Source: Candidatus Wildermuthbacteria bacterium
Lineage (GTDB): Bacteria; Patescibacteriota; Minisyncoccia; Minisyncoccales; UBA10102
Length of the DNA: 35,317 bases
Direction: 5' to 3'
Assembly: GCA_016186115.1 (NCBI GenBank)
Contig: JACPMK010000001.1
Location: 1-35,317 of the forward strand
Shown: one piece after another, positions 25,502 to 33,776 of the stretch
Position numbering within the stretch: the first letter of the stretch is position 1
How the letters are laid out: each line of letters opens with the position of its first letter
The notes under the pieces: model-generated
Seen by the model: the letters and a program-made list of their open reading frames with translations, nothing else
What the model was told of the DNA's origin: nothing
The model's database searches: none
Made by a program: the position numbers and the translations under genes

Positions 25502-27889
25502 ATGCTTCAAATCACCAAACAAGAGAAGGAGTATACGAATGCCCGTTTTTCAGAAAACGCCCTGCGAATGATGAAAAAACGCTATTTAGTTGTGAATGGG
25601 CAGGGAGAACAGGAAACGCCAGCAGATTTATTTCTGCGCGTGGCGCGTGCCTTGGCTGAAGTGGAGAAAGCGTATGGAAAAGGCGATGGAGAAATTGATC
25701 AAATTACCAAGGACTTTTTTGATGTGCTTGCCAATAAAGAGTTTACTCCGGCCGGCCGCACCCTCCGCAATGCCGGGAACGAAACCGTTTTGATCGCAAA
25801 TTGTGTGGTACTGCCGATCGAGGACTCCATGGAGGGCATTTTCCAAACCTTAAAGGAGGCCTCTCTGCTTCAGCAAGTTGGATGCGGGCTGGGTTTTGAT
25901 CTTTCGTCTTTGCGCCCCGTGGGATTTCCTACCAAAAGAACGCAGGGTGAGGCCTCTGGCCCCGTTTCTTTTTTGAGGGTATACAACGAAGCATTTAGGA
26001 CCGTGAAACAGCAAGGTCGCCATGGCGCGAACATGGCCATGATGCGCATTGACCACCCTGATATTTTGGATTTTATTCATGCCAAGAATCGGGAGGGAGA
26101 AATCGAGTGTTTCAACATTTCTGTTACAGTTACAGATGAATTTATGAATGCCCTGGAGCAAGATCCTAATCAAGCATGGCATTGTAAATTCAAAGATAAG
26201 AAAACCAAGCCCCGGATGGTCTCGCGCTATCCAAATGGTTCTGTGTACAATATCGAAGAAGTTGATATGTCCGTAGGACAGCTTTGGCAGGAGTTGGTTC
26301 ATTCTGCATGGTTGAATGGAGAACCGGGAATTGTATTTATCGATACGGTGAATAAAACCAATCCCCTGCCGGGGTTGGGCCCTATTGCAACTTCAAATCC
26401 TTGCGCAGAGCAATTTCTTCATCCTTACGATAATTGTAATTTGGGATCGATTAACTTGGCCGCTTTTGTAAAAGAAGGAAGGGTGGACTGGGATCGATTA
26501 AGTTTCGTGACAAGAACGGCAGTCCGGATGCTCGATAATGTTATTGATAAATTTGATTTCCCAGTGGCAAAACTCAATGAGATGGCACGAGGGAATCGCA
26601 GAATAGGGTTGGGAATTATGGGATTTGCGGATATGTTGTATCAATTGCGAATACAGTATAATTCTCGAGATGGGTTGGAAATGGCAGAAAAGGTGATGGG
26701 TTTTGTTCAAGACGAATCCCACAAAATGTCTGAAGAGCTTGCAGCGGGAAAAGGCATTTTCCCCAACTATCATTTGAGTGTTTTTGCCAAGCAAGGAATC
26801 AAACAGCGGAATGCCGCTCTTACCACAGTGGCTCCTACGGGCTCCATCAGCATGATGACTGATGCCTCTTCGGGTATCGAACCAAATTTTGCTTTGGCCT
26901 ATGTGAAGCAAGATAAAGACGGCATGCAATATCGTTACTTCAATACCTATTTTGAACAAGCCCTCAATCAACTTAATTTGAGCTCCGAAGAAAAAGAACT
27001 CGTGAAAAAAGAAATTATTGAAAAGGGGACAATTCAACATTTGAAGAATTTGCCAGAGGATTTTCGCGATGTATTCGTGATTTCTATGGATATGTCGGGA
27101 AAAGAGCATATGCAGATGCAGGCCGCGTTTCAAAAACATGTCGATAACTCTATTTCCAAGACCATTAATTTTCCCAATTCGGCAACCGAAAAGGAGGTTT
27201 CCGAAAGCTTTGCCGATGCATGGCAACTGGGTTGTAAAAGTTGCACCGTATATCGTGAGGGCAGCAGAGTGATTCAAGTACTGAATCTTGGAACGGGGGA
27301 GAATATCGCTGCTCCGACAGGAGCCCCCTCTCAAAAAGGCGGAGGATCTTTTGGCGGCAGCTATAAAAAAATTTCGCCAAGGCCGCGGCCGGAGGTCATG
27401 AATGGGAAGACCTATCGCGTAAAAACTGGCTATGGAAATTTGTACGTTACGATCAATAGCGATGAAAAAGGCGAACCCTTTGAAGTTTTTGCTAATATTG
27501 GGAAAAGCGGCGGATTCTTTCAGGAGCAATCCGAGGCGATTACCCGTCTTATCTCTTTGGCGTTGCGATCTGGCATCAAAGTGGAGAAGGTGATCGATGA
27601 TTTGAAGGGAATCCGCGGGCCAATGCCTATTTTCACTGACAAGGGTACTATTCTTTCGCTTCCCGATGCAATTGGAAAAATATTGGAGCAGCACGTAACC
27701 GGTACCCCCCAAGTGGAGGATTTATTGCAAAAGCCGGAGAATCAGGAAGCATTTCCCTTTGTGCAGCAGGAAGACAAATCAATTGCGGATCTTGGGTTTA
27801 TGCCCGGCTGTCCGGAATGCGGCTCTCCTCTGGCCATGGCCGAGGGATGCATCAGTTGCAAAAACTGCGGATTTAGCCGGTGCACATAA
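25502..27889 (+). CDS. nrdJ: Adenosylcobalamin-dependent (class II) ribonucleoside-diphosphate reductase with C-terminal TSCPD domain
   Basis: EFTPAGRTLRNAG, NPCAEQFLHPYDNCNLGSINLA, TVAPTGSISMMTDASSGIEPNFALAY, zinc-like PGCPECGSPLAMAEGCISCKNCGFSRC tail. Confidence 0.95.
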   Translation: MLQITKQEKEYTNARFSENALRMMKKRYLVVNGQGEQETPADLFLRVARALAEVEKAYGKGDGEIDQITKDFFDVLANKEFTPAGRTLRNAGNETVLIANCVVLPIEDSMEGIFQTLKEASLLQQVGCGLGFDLSSLRPVGFPTKRTQGEASGPVSFLRVYNEAFRTVKQQGRHGANMAMMRIDHPDILDFIHAKNREGEIECFNISVTVTDEFMNALEQDPNQAWHCKFKDKKTKPRMVSRYPNGSVYNIEEVDMSVGQLWQELVHSAWLNGEPGIVFIDTVNKTNPLPGLGPIATSNPCAEQFLHPYDNCNLGSINLAAFVKEGRVDWDRLSFVTRTAVRMLDNVIDKFDFPVAKLNEMARGNRRIGLGIMGFADMLYQLRIQYNSRDGLEMAEKVMGFVQDESHKMSEELAAGKGIFPNYHLSVFAKQGIKQRNAALTTVAPTGSISMMTDASSGIEPNFALAYVKQDKDGMQYRYFNTYFEQALNQLNLSSEEKELVKKEIIEKGTIQHLKNLPEDFRDVFVISMDMSGKEHMQMQAAFQKHVDNSISKTINFPNSATEKEVSESFADAWQLGCKSCTVYREGSRVIQVLNLGTGENIAAPTGAPSQKGGGSFGGSYKKISPRPRPEVMNGKTYRVKTGYGNLYVTINSDEKGEPFEVFANIGKSGGFFQEQSEAITRLISLALRSGIKVEKVIDDLKGIRGPMPIFTDKGTILSLPDAIGKILEQHVTGTPQVEDLLQKPENQEAFPFVQQEDKSIADLGFMPGCPECGSPLAMAEGCISCKNCGFSRCT

Positions 27890-27902
27890 AGATAGAAAAG
27901 CT

Positions 27903-28457
27903 ATGAAGGATAGATTGATTTTTTGCCTTCTTCTTCTGTTGGCGATTGTAAGTATTGGCGTACGTTTTCTCCCGCATTTTCCAAATTTTACGCCCATAGG
28001 CGCCTTCGCCTTGTTTGCGGGAGCATACTTTTCTCGGAAGTATAAGTGGGGGCTTGGTTTGCCCTTGCTCCTTATGCTTGTTTCAGATTTCTTTATTGGT
28101 TTTTATGATTGGAAATTAATGGCTGTGGTGTACGCAAGTTTTGCCATATATGGCATTATTGGGATGCTTGTGGCGAAGAGGCAAAACGCAGGCACAGTGG
28201 TATTGGGAAGTTTTGCTGGGGCAGTTTTCTTCTATCTTGCGACGAATTTTGCGGTCTGGGCGTTTTCTCCGTGGTATGAGAAAACTTTTGAGGGTTTGAT
28301 ACTTTCCTATGCGCTCGCCTTGCCATTTTTTCGATTTACCCTTCTGGGAGATTTAGTTTTCTCTGGAATTTTCTTTGGCGTATACGAGTTCGCAAGACAA
28401 CTTGTCTTGCGTCCGAGCTCTTTCCAGCAAAGTGTCTTTATGATAAAGAAGAAGTAG
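27903..28457 (+). CDS. DUF6580-like multi-TM membrane protein (possible transporter S-component)
   Basis: LPHFPNFTPIGAFALFAGAYFSRKYKWGLGLPLLLMLVSDFFIGFYDWKLM; about 6 hydrophobic segments; ATG 27903. Confidence 0.75.
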   Translation: MKDRLIFCLLLLLAIVSIGVRFLPHFPNFTPIGAFALFAGAYFSRKYKWGLGLPLLLMLVSDFFIGFYDWKLMAVVYASFAIYGIIGMLVAKRQNAGTVVLGSFAGAVFFYLATNFAVWAFSPWYEKTFEGLILSYALALPFFRFTLLGDLVFSGIFFGVYEFARQLVLRPSSFQQSVFMIKKK

Positions 28458-28498
28458 CTATACACCACACAGCTCTTTAAACTTTTGAAAGGAGTACA

Positions 28499-28879
28499 AT
28501 GCCACAAGAAATGAGAGTTCCGAGGGAGAGACCAAGAACCGTAGGGGGAAAAACGGAAAAAATTCGTACTGGCCACGGCAATACCTACATCACCATCAAC
28601 TTCGATGACCAGGGCAAGCCCTTTGAGGTGTTCACCACGCTGGGGAAGGCTGGTGGCTGCGATGCGGCCAATCTGGAGGCCATCTCCAGGCTGGCCTCAC
28701 TGGCCCTGCGGTCGGGGATTGACGTGAAAGAGGTTATCGAGCAGCTTCGGGGCATCACGTGCCACCCGCAGTGGGACCAGGGCGTCCTCATCAAATCGGC
28801 GCCGGATGCCATTGGCATTGTCCTTGAGAGGCATGCCGTGGGCAGGGACCGTCGACAGTTGCGTTTGACTCCAGCTTGA
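28499..28879 (+). CDS. Stand-alone TSCPD-domain protein
   Basis: GKTEKIRTGHGNTYITINFDDQGKPFEVFTTLGKAGGCDAANLEAISRLASLALRSGIDVKEVIEQLRGI aligns with the nrdJ C-terminus; GAAAGGAG SD. Confidence 0.88.
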   Translation: MPQEMRVPRERPRTVGGKTEKIRTGHGNTYITINFDDQGKPFEVFTTLGKAGGCDAANLEAISRLASLALRSGIDVKEVIEQLRGITCHPQWDQGVLIKSAPDAIGIVLERHAVGRDRRQLRLTPA

Positions 28880-28899
28880 GGCAGCCGTTTCCTAAAACC

Positions 28900-28936
28900 A
28901 GAGGACGACTTTTTTGCAAAGTCGTCCTCATTTTGT
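28900..28936 (+). terminator. Rho-independent terminator
   Basis: GAGGACGACTTttttgcAAAGTCGTCCTCattttg. Confidence 0.85.
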
Positions 28937-28952
28937 TCGAGATTTAATGAAG

Positions 28953-29023
28953 AGCGGGTGATGGGAATCGAACCCACGTACTCTGATTGGCAACCAGATG
29001 CACTACCATTGTGCTACACCCGC
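28953..29023 (-). tRNA. tRNA-Gly(GCC)
   Basis: GCGGGTG...TCTGG-TTGCCAA-TCAGA...GGTTCGATTCC...CACCCGC. Confidence 0.93.
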
Positions 29024-29070
29024 AACGTAAGAAATTTCTGAAAGAAATTTCTACGTCTCGCATTTCGCGG

Positions 29071-29142
29071 TGCCGCGGGGGTGAATCGAACACCCGACGC
29101 CATCCTCTTCAGGGATGCGCTCTACCACTGAGCTACCGCGGC
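29071..29142 (-). tRNA. tRNA-Phe(GAA)
   Basis: GCCGCGG...CATCC-CTGAAGA-GGATG...GTTCGATTC...CCGCGGC A. Confidence 0.93.
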
Positions 29143-29166
29143 ATAAATTAAATTGTTACATTGCTG

Positions 29167-29240
29167 TGGGCGCGTCCTGACTCGAACAGGAGACCTTCTC
29201 GGTGTAAACGAGACGCTCTAACCAACTGAGCTACGCGCCC
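29167..29240 (-). tRNA. tRNA-Val(TAC)
   Basis: GGGCGCG...TCTCG-TTTACAC-CGAGA...GTTCGAGTC...CGCGCCC A. Confidence 0.93.
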
Positions 29241-29284
29241 TCTCGGTGGGACGCTGAGCGTCCCCAGAACAACGCTAAGCGTTG

Positions 29285-29369
29285 TGCCCAGGGCGGGAGT
29301 CGAACCCGCACGGCCTTGCGGCCACTACCCCCTCGAAGTAGCGCGTATAGCCAATTCCGCCACCTGGGC
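29285..29369 (-). tRNA. tRNA-Leu(GAG)
   Basis: GCCCAGG...CTACT-TCGAGGG-GGTAG, long variable arm, GGTTCGACTCC, CCTGGGC A. Confidence 0.92.
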
Positions 29370-29393
29370 CCGACTACAAACTGCCAGCTTGTA

Positions 29394-29819
29394 TTATTTT
29401 TTCGTCTCCGTAGGTTCGGTTATCTCTTCGGCTGTCTCGGTTACTTCTGCTTCCTTCTCCGTACCTGCCGTTGCTTCCTTCACTTTCGCACGTACTCGTT
29501 TTGCAGTTGCCTGTCTGAGATAATACAATTTTGCCCGGCGTACCCTTCCTTTTTTTACCACCTCTATTTTGGAAATCGACGGAGAATGAAGTGGGAAAAT
29601 TCGCTCCACCCCTACTCCATGACTGATTTTGCGGACTATAAAAGTTGCGGAAATCCCGGCCCCGTGTTTTCTTGCTATGACAATACCCTCAAAGGGCTGG
29701 ATTCTTTCTTTGTCCCCTTCTTTCACCTTTTGGTACACCCTTACAGTATCTCCCGCACGAAAATCGGGTATCTCCTTTTTGATATATGGTTGTACAAACG
29801 TTTCAATTGATGAAGACAT
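29394..29819 (-). CDS. rplS: 50S ribosomal protein L19 with acidic/Thr-Glu C-terminal extension
   Basis: [65 protein letters not shown]...RRAKLYYLR. Confidence 0.96.
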   Translation of the reverse strand: MSSSIETFVQPYIKKEIPDFRAGDTVRVYQKVKEGDKERIQPFEGIVIARKHGAGISATFIVRKISHGVGVERIFPLHSPSISKIEVVKKGRVRRAKLYYLRQATAKRVRAKVKEATAGTEKEAEVTETAEEITEPTETKK

Positions 29820-29823
29820 ATGT

Positions 29824-30501
29824 TTATTGCGATTCGATTCTTTGCAAAACTTCTTGTAAATCTTTCGGCAATTCCGAAGAAAACTCTTTTGTGATGCCGT
29901 TGGGCAGTGGTATTTTTAGATAACTGGCATGAAGGAATTGGCGATTGAGCCCTTCGGGAATCGGCTGATTTTTAAACCCATACAGTTTGTCTCCTGCAAT
30001 GGGATGAGATTTCCAAACCATATGAGCTCTGATCTGATGCTTCCGGCCTGTTTTGGGGGTAATTTCCAAAAGCGTATATTGAGGAAAACGCTTGAGCACT
30101 CGATACAAGGTTACAGCTTCCCTGCCATTTTTTGTCTGCGCGTGCTCTGGCAGATATGCTTTTTGTTTTCTGCGATCTTGAGGCGACCTGCCAAGCAACG
30201 TTTCGATTATTCCTTTGTCCTCCTTTACATTTCCCACTACGAGACAGATATATTTTTTCTCAACACGCCGTTCTTTGAATTGCTGCTGAAGAAAGGAAAA
30301 AAGTTCCTTGGTTTTCGCCACCAAAAGCACGCCAGAGGTATCCTTGTCGAGCCGGTGGACAATGCCGCATCTTCGTTCTGCGCCCAGCTCCTTTTGAGAA
30401 GGACGCTGCTCTAAAAGAACTTGTGCTTTTTCAATAGGCAATCCCGCGGGCTTGTCGAGCACTAACAGTGTAGCATCTTCGTATAGGATTTTCAATGGCA
30501 T
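29824..30501 (-). CDS. RluA-family pseudouridine synthase
   Basis: [13 protein letters not shown]...[19 protein letters not shown]...[16 protein letters not shown]. Confidence 0.93.
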   Translation of the reverse strand: MPLKILYEDATLLVLDKPAGLPIEKAQVLLEQRPSQKELGAERRCGIVHRLDKDTSGVLLVAKTKELFSFLQQQFKERRVEKKYICLVVGNVKEDKGIIETLLGRSPQDRRKQKAYLPEHAQTKNGREAVTLYRVLKRFPQYTLLEITPKTGRKHQIRAHMVWKSHPIAGDKLYGFKNQPIPEGLNRQFLHASYLKIPLPNGITKEFSSELPKDLQEVLQRIESQ

Positions 30502-30564
30502 AGGGTACAGGAATATTGTGCTCTTTTCTTAATCAAAAGGCAAGCTAAGAAAAACCGGGCGCCT

Positions 30565-30993
30565 TTATTCAAGCACCCGGTATATTCCCCGGAACTTTGG
30601 GCCGAGGAACTTTTCTAGTGGATCCTCCACGACTCGTCTTGCCCGCCACGAGGCGTGAATTACCGTGTGGTGTTCTGTTATGATCCCGACATGGCCGACT
30701 GGAAAACATGCTCGGTTTTCGTCTCGGTATCCTCCCCATCGGCCTTGGGTGAAAATAAGATCTCCCGGCGCGTGTTCGCCAAAGGGAATTGGTTTCCCAG
30801 CATAGAGCTGCCCGAGAAGATCTTGCGGCAATGCAATGCCGTGTGCATGAAATACGCAGGAGATAAAGACAAAACAATTCACTAATTCCGGAGGTCTGCA
30901 TTCTTCTTCCAAAAAGCAATAACGTGCTCGCGCGACAAATGCACGAGCTGTTTGTACCGCAAGGAGTCCTGTTGATGTTCTGGCAATACTCAT
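30565..30993 (-). CDS. NlpC/P60-like cysteine peptidase/amidase
   Basis: PPELVNCFVFISCVFHAHGIALP...GDLIFTQGRWGG...GHVGIITEHHTVIHASW; ATG 30993 preceded by GGAGG; longer ORF (to 31125) runs through the tRNA. Confidence 0.75.
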   Translation of the reverse strand: MSIARTSTGLLAVQTARAFVARARYCFLEEECRPPELVNCFVFISCVFHAHGIALPQDLLGQLYAGKPIPFGEHAPGDLIFTQGRWGGYRDENRACFPVGHVGIITEHHTVIHASWRARRVVEDPLEKFLGPKFRGIYRVLE

Positions 30994-31037
30994 CTTCCCT
31001 CCATGCCCTGCAGATTTTAAAGAGCATTCATGAGATG

Positions 31038-31109
31038 TGGGCGCATCAGGATTTGAACCTGAGACCCCTTCCGTGTCGAGGAAGTGCTCTGCCACTGAGC
31101 TATGCGCCC
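31038..31109 (-). tRNA. tRNA-Val(GAC)
   Basis: GGGCGCA (5' 31109)...CTTCC-TCGACAC-GGAAG...GGTTCAAATCC...TGCGCCC A; intact cloverleaf with normal T-loop. Confidence 0.92.
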
Positions 31110-31798
31110 GTATATTGATTGACAACTTTTTCGCAGAAGAATTTACTTAAAGATAAGAGTTTTCTCTGGATTGCAACATTTCCGCAGCGTATATGGCAGA
31201 CGCCATTATAGTTAGCATAAGTCTTAGAGCCGAGCGTACGTTTGTCTATATTTACCTGTTTGAAACAATTTAATGGGAGTTTCAATTCTCTTGCCCAGAA
31301 TTGTTTTATCTCTTTCGGAATTTGGTCTGCTCGTATGTACAGCTCACACCGTATTTTTTCAACTTCTATGTGATAAATGTTCTGTATAAGTGCGAGGAAG
31401 AATTTTAGGATAAGAGGATCGGAGCTACCAAGAGCAGTTTCTGTATTTTTCTTGGCTCCTTCTCCAAAATATAGAAGCGCTAGAGTTAATTCAAGGATTT
31501 CTTTTTTGAGGACGTCAACCTTTCGTAAGGTGATGAGTGCTTGATTTTCTGCATCCTGCAATCGTTTTGCTTTTTGTGCATTGTGCCACCGAACAGCTTT
31601 GCTTCTTGCTTTCGTTAGTGCTCGTTCCCATCGCAAATGAAGTCGCTCTCGCTGCCTTTTTGTAAGTATCACTTCTTGGAGCCATCCGCTTAGTGTTGAC
31701 CGTGGTATTCCTAATTTTTGTTCGATATTCCTAAGGGAGATTCCTTGCTTTCTCAATTTGAGCGCATCTGGTTTTAACTCGTACCACCTCGATTTCAT
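31100..31798 (-). CDS. HTH protein with LAGLIDADG/homing-endonuclease-like C-terminal domain
   Basis: N-terminal HTH ISLRNIEQKLGIPRSTLSGWL; LTLALLYFGEGAKKNTETALGSSDPLILKFFLALI resembles a degenerate LAGLIDADG-like motif. 3' end overlaps tRNA-Val. Confidence 0.55.
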   Translation of the reverse strand: MKSRWYELKPDALKLRKQGISLRNIEQKLGIPRSTLSGWLQEVILTKRQRERLHLRWERALTKARSKAVRWHNAQKAKRLQDAENQALITLRKVDVLKKEILELTLALLYFGEGAKKNTETALGSSDPLILKFFLALIQNIYHIEVEKIRCELYIRADQIPKEIKQFWARELKLPLNCFKQVNIDKRTLGSKTYANYNGVCHIRCGNVAIQRKLLSLSKFFCEKVVNQYTGA

Positions 31799-31902
31799 GT
31801 ATCCATGATAACACTTGTTGTTCGGTTAGTAAAAGCTTTCTATCCACAATGTGCCCTTTGTTTGAAAATGCGCGAACCTTCTTTGAACGAAACTGACGCT
31901 CC

Positions 31903-32045
31903 GCCCCGCCGCCGCTCGCTAACGCTCGCCACCCCGCAAAAAAGTTTTCTTCACATTTTTTGATTTGCGCGCCCGATTTTTTCTTTTAAAAGGAAAAGAA
32001 AACTTTTTTGCTGGGTTCTGCTCTGAACGAGCAGGGCGGCGGGGC
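31903..32045. repeat. Long imperfect GC-rich inverted repeat
   Basis: GCCCCGCCGCC (31903-31913)...GCAAAAAAGTTTTCTT (31936-31951) / AAGAAAACTTTTTTGC (31996-32011)...GGCGGCGGGGC (32035-32045). Confidence 0.85.
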
Positions 32046-32095
32046 TTCGCTTCGGCTCGGGCGCGCTTTGGACGCCGACGGAATTTGTGCCAGCG

Positions 32096-32485
32096 TTAGC
32101 TGGCGCGCCGCTCAAAATTTTTCAAATAATCCTTAATTCTTTCACGGTCTTCGTTTTCTTTTTCGCCCTTGAAATATATCTCAATAAAATCAATTTTACA
32201 ACTTTGGCAATGAAAGGCGTAGATAACTCGTATTCCACTCTTTGAACCCCGCCCTTTTAGGGCCTTGCAAGCGAATTTTTTTATTTTACAAACATAAATT
32301 TCTTCCGTGCAAAAACCTTGTATCGGAAAAACGCTTGAATTATTTATCTTCTGAATATGATAAAACTCAATAGCCGCTATTTTTGCGAGCTCTAAATCAC
32401 TCTCAAGTGATTTGAATTTTTTGAGTAGTTTTTTGAAATCTTTTTGAAATTCCGGCGTTTCGCCATAATTAATCTTGCTGGTCAT
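32096..32485 (-). CDS. RelE/ParE-like putative toxin
   Basis: FQKDFKKLLKKFKSLESDLELAK...KGRGSKSGIRVIYAFHCQSCKIDFIEIYFKGEKENEDRERIKDYL; overlaps antitoxin by 17 nt. Confidence 0.75.
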   Translation of the reverse strand: MTSKINYGETPEFQKDFKKLLKKFKSLESDLELAKIAAIEFYHIQKINNSSVFPIQGFCTEEIYVCKIKKFACKALKGRGSKSGIRVIYAFHCQSCKIDFIEIYFKGEKENEDRERIKDYLKNFERRAS

Positions 32486-33248
32486 AGTTTCTCACAGAAG
32501 TTTTAGGAGTGCGGTAGAATACGGCCTCGTAATCAAGCGGCTGATTTTCTTTCGCAACGAGCCAAGGAGTGTCCTCGTGAGAATATTCGCTTAATTCTGT
32601 GGCGTTCTTATCGCCCAATCTTGCTATTACTTCGTCAATATGACGCAATTCGCGCGCGTCTTTTAATTTTGTCAAATCCGGTTCACGAATTGGCAAGTAT
32701 TTTCTTTGCGGATAATTAAAATATTTTCCTTCTACTTTTACAACCTCGCCGTTTTTGATCATATCGTCAACAATAGTTTTGAACTCAACGGGTGTAGGCC
32801 CATAATGATTTTTAATATATGTCGCGCCGACAAGCTGTTCCTCAAATTTTTCGTAAAAATCAAAATCAATAAAATAAAGCAATTTATAAACCACGGCTTC
32901 GCCGACATTCGGCTTGCCGCCTACTTTTGATAAAACATAAAGTAAAACTTCTTTGAATTTTTCAAGATTTTTTTGAGGAACGCTTATTCTCATTCCTGAT
33001 TTTTCTTCTTTTATTTTTTTCACAATTTTTTTAATCTCTGCCGTATTGGAGGGAACCTTGCCCTTGATAAAATCGTTAAAATCAATGCCAAAAACATCTG
33101 CAAGTTTTTTTGCTTCTGAAATAGTTATGTCACGCTCGCCTTGTTCTATCTGAATATAAGTCGGGCGAGAAACGCCAATCTTTGACGCCAAAAACTCCTG
33201 CGTCAAATTGTGCTTTTTTCGTTGTTCTAATATAAATTTACCAAGCAT
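32469..33248 (-). CDS. XRE HTH + Panacea (SocA/DUF4065-like) antitoxin
   Basis: HTH LGKFILEQRKKHNLTQEFLASKIGVSRPTYIQIEQGERDIT; LLYFIDFDFYEKFEEQLVGATYIKNHYGPTPVEF is the Panacea pattern. Confidence 0.85.
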   Translation of the reverse strand: MLGKFILEQRKKHNLTQEFLASKIGVSRPTYIQIEQGERDITISEAKKLADVFGIDFNDFIKGKVPSNTAEIKKIVKKIKEEKSGMRISVPQKNLEKFKEVLLYVLSKVGGKPNVGEAVVYKLLYFIDFDFYEKFEEQLVGATYIKNHYGPTPVEFKTIVDDMIKNGEVVKVEGKYFNYPQRKYLPIREPDLTKLKDARELRHIDEVIARLGDKNATELSEYSHEDTPWLVAKENQPLDYEAVFYRTPKTSVRNYDQQD

Positions 33249-33497
33249 ATTGTTATCTCCAGTATAATCCTTGTAAAATTCTTTGTCAAGCCAGTGCCAA
33301 GATATTTGACAAACACCACGAAAGGACTAAAATAAATAGGGAGTGACGATTGTTTGCGGCAATAGCATCTCTCCCCATTCACAGAAATGTCTTTTTCGCC
33401 CTTTGGGGCATTTCAGCTAGACCTGTAATAAACCACAACTTTATTTTAACAGATTTAGACAATTTAATAAACAAGAGCGGTTAATAATCCAAACAAC

Positions 33498-33719
33498 ATG
33501 GTTAATCAAGTATTCGTTAGCCCTGACGGCGAGGATTGGAAAGTTAAGGTTGTCGGTAATCAAAAGGCTTCGGCCATTTGCGACACAAAAGCGGAAGCGG
33601 TTGAGCGCGCCAAAGAAATCGCGCAAAATCAACGCCTTGAACTTCTTGTCCAAAACTTAGACGGGACTATCGGCTGGAGAAATTCCTACGGGAACGATCC
33701 GAGAAAATCAAAAGGATAG
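33498..33719 (+). CDS. DUF2188-family protein
   Basis: VFVSPDGEDWKVKVVGNQKASAICDTKAEAVERAKEIAQNQRLELLVQNLDGTIGWRNSYGNDPRKSKG. Confidence 0.85.
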   Translation: MVNQVFVSPDGEDWKVKVVGNQKASAICDTKAEAVERAKEIAQNQRLELLVQNLDGTIGWRNSYGNDPRKSKG

Positions 33720-33727
33720 AAGATAGA

Positions 33728-33760
33728 AAAAGAACGAGACCGCAACTCGTTCTTTTTTTG
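33728..33760. terminator. Terminator hairpin between convergent genes
   Basis: aaaaAGAACGAGaccgcaaCTCGTTCTttttttt. Confidence 0.8.
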
Positions 33761-33776
33761 CATTTTTCAAAAATTT

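Noticed and set aside
26498-27712. 404-aa minus-strand ORF
   Set aside because: Entirely antisense to nrdJ, no family signature, composition typical of a shadow frame of a strong gene.
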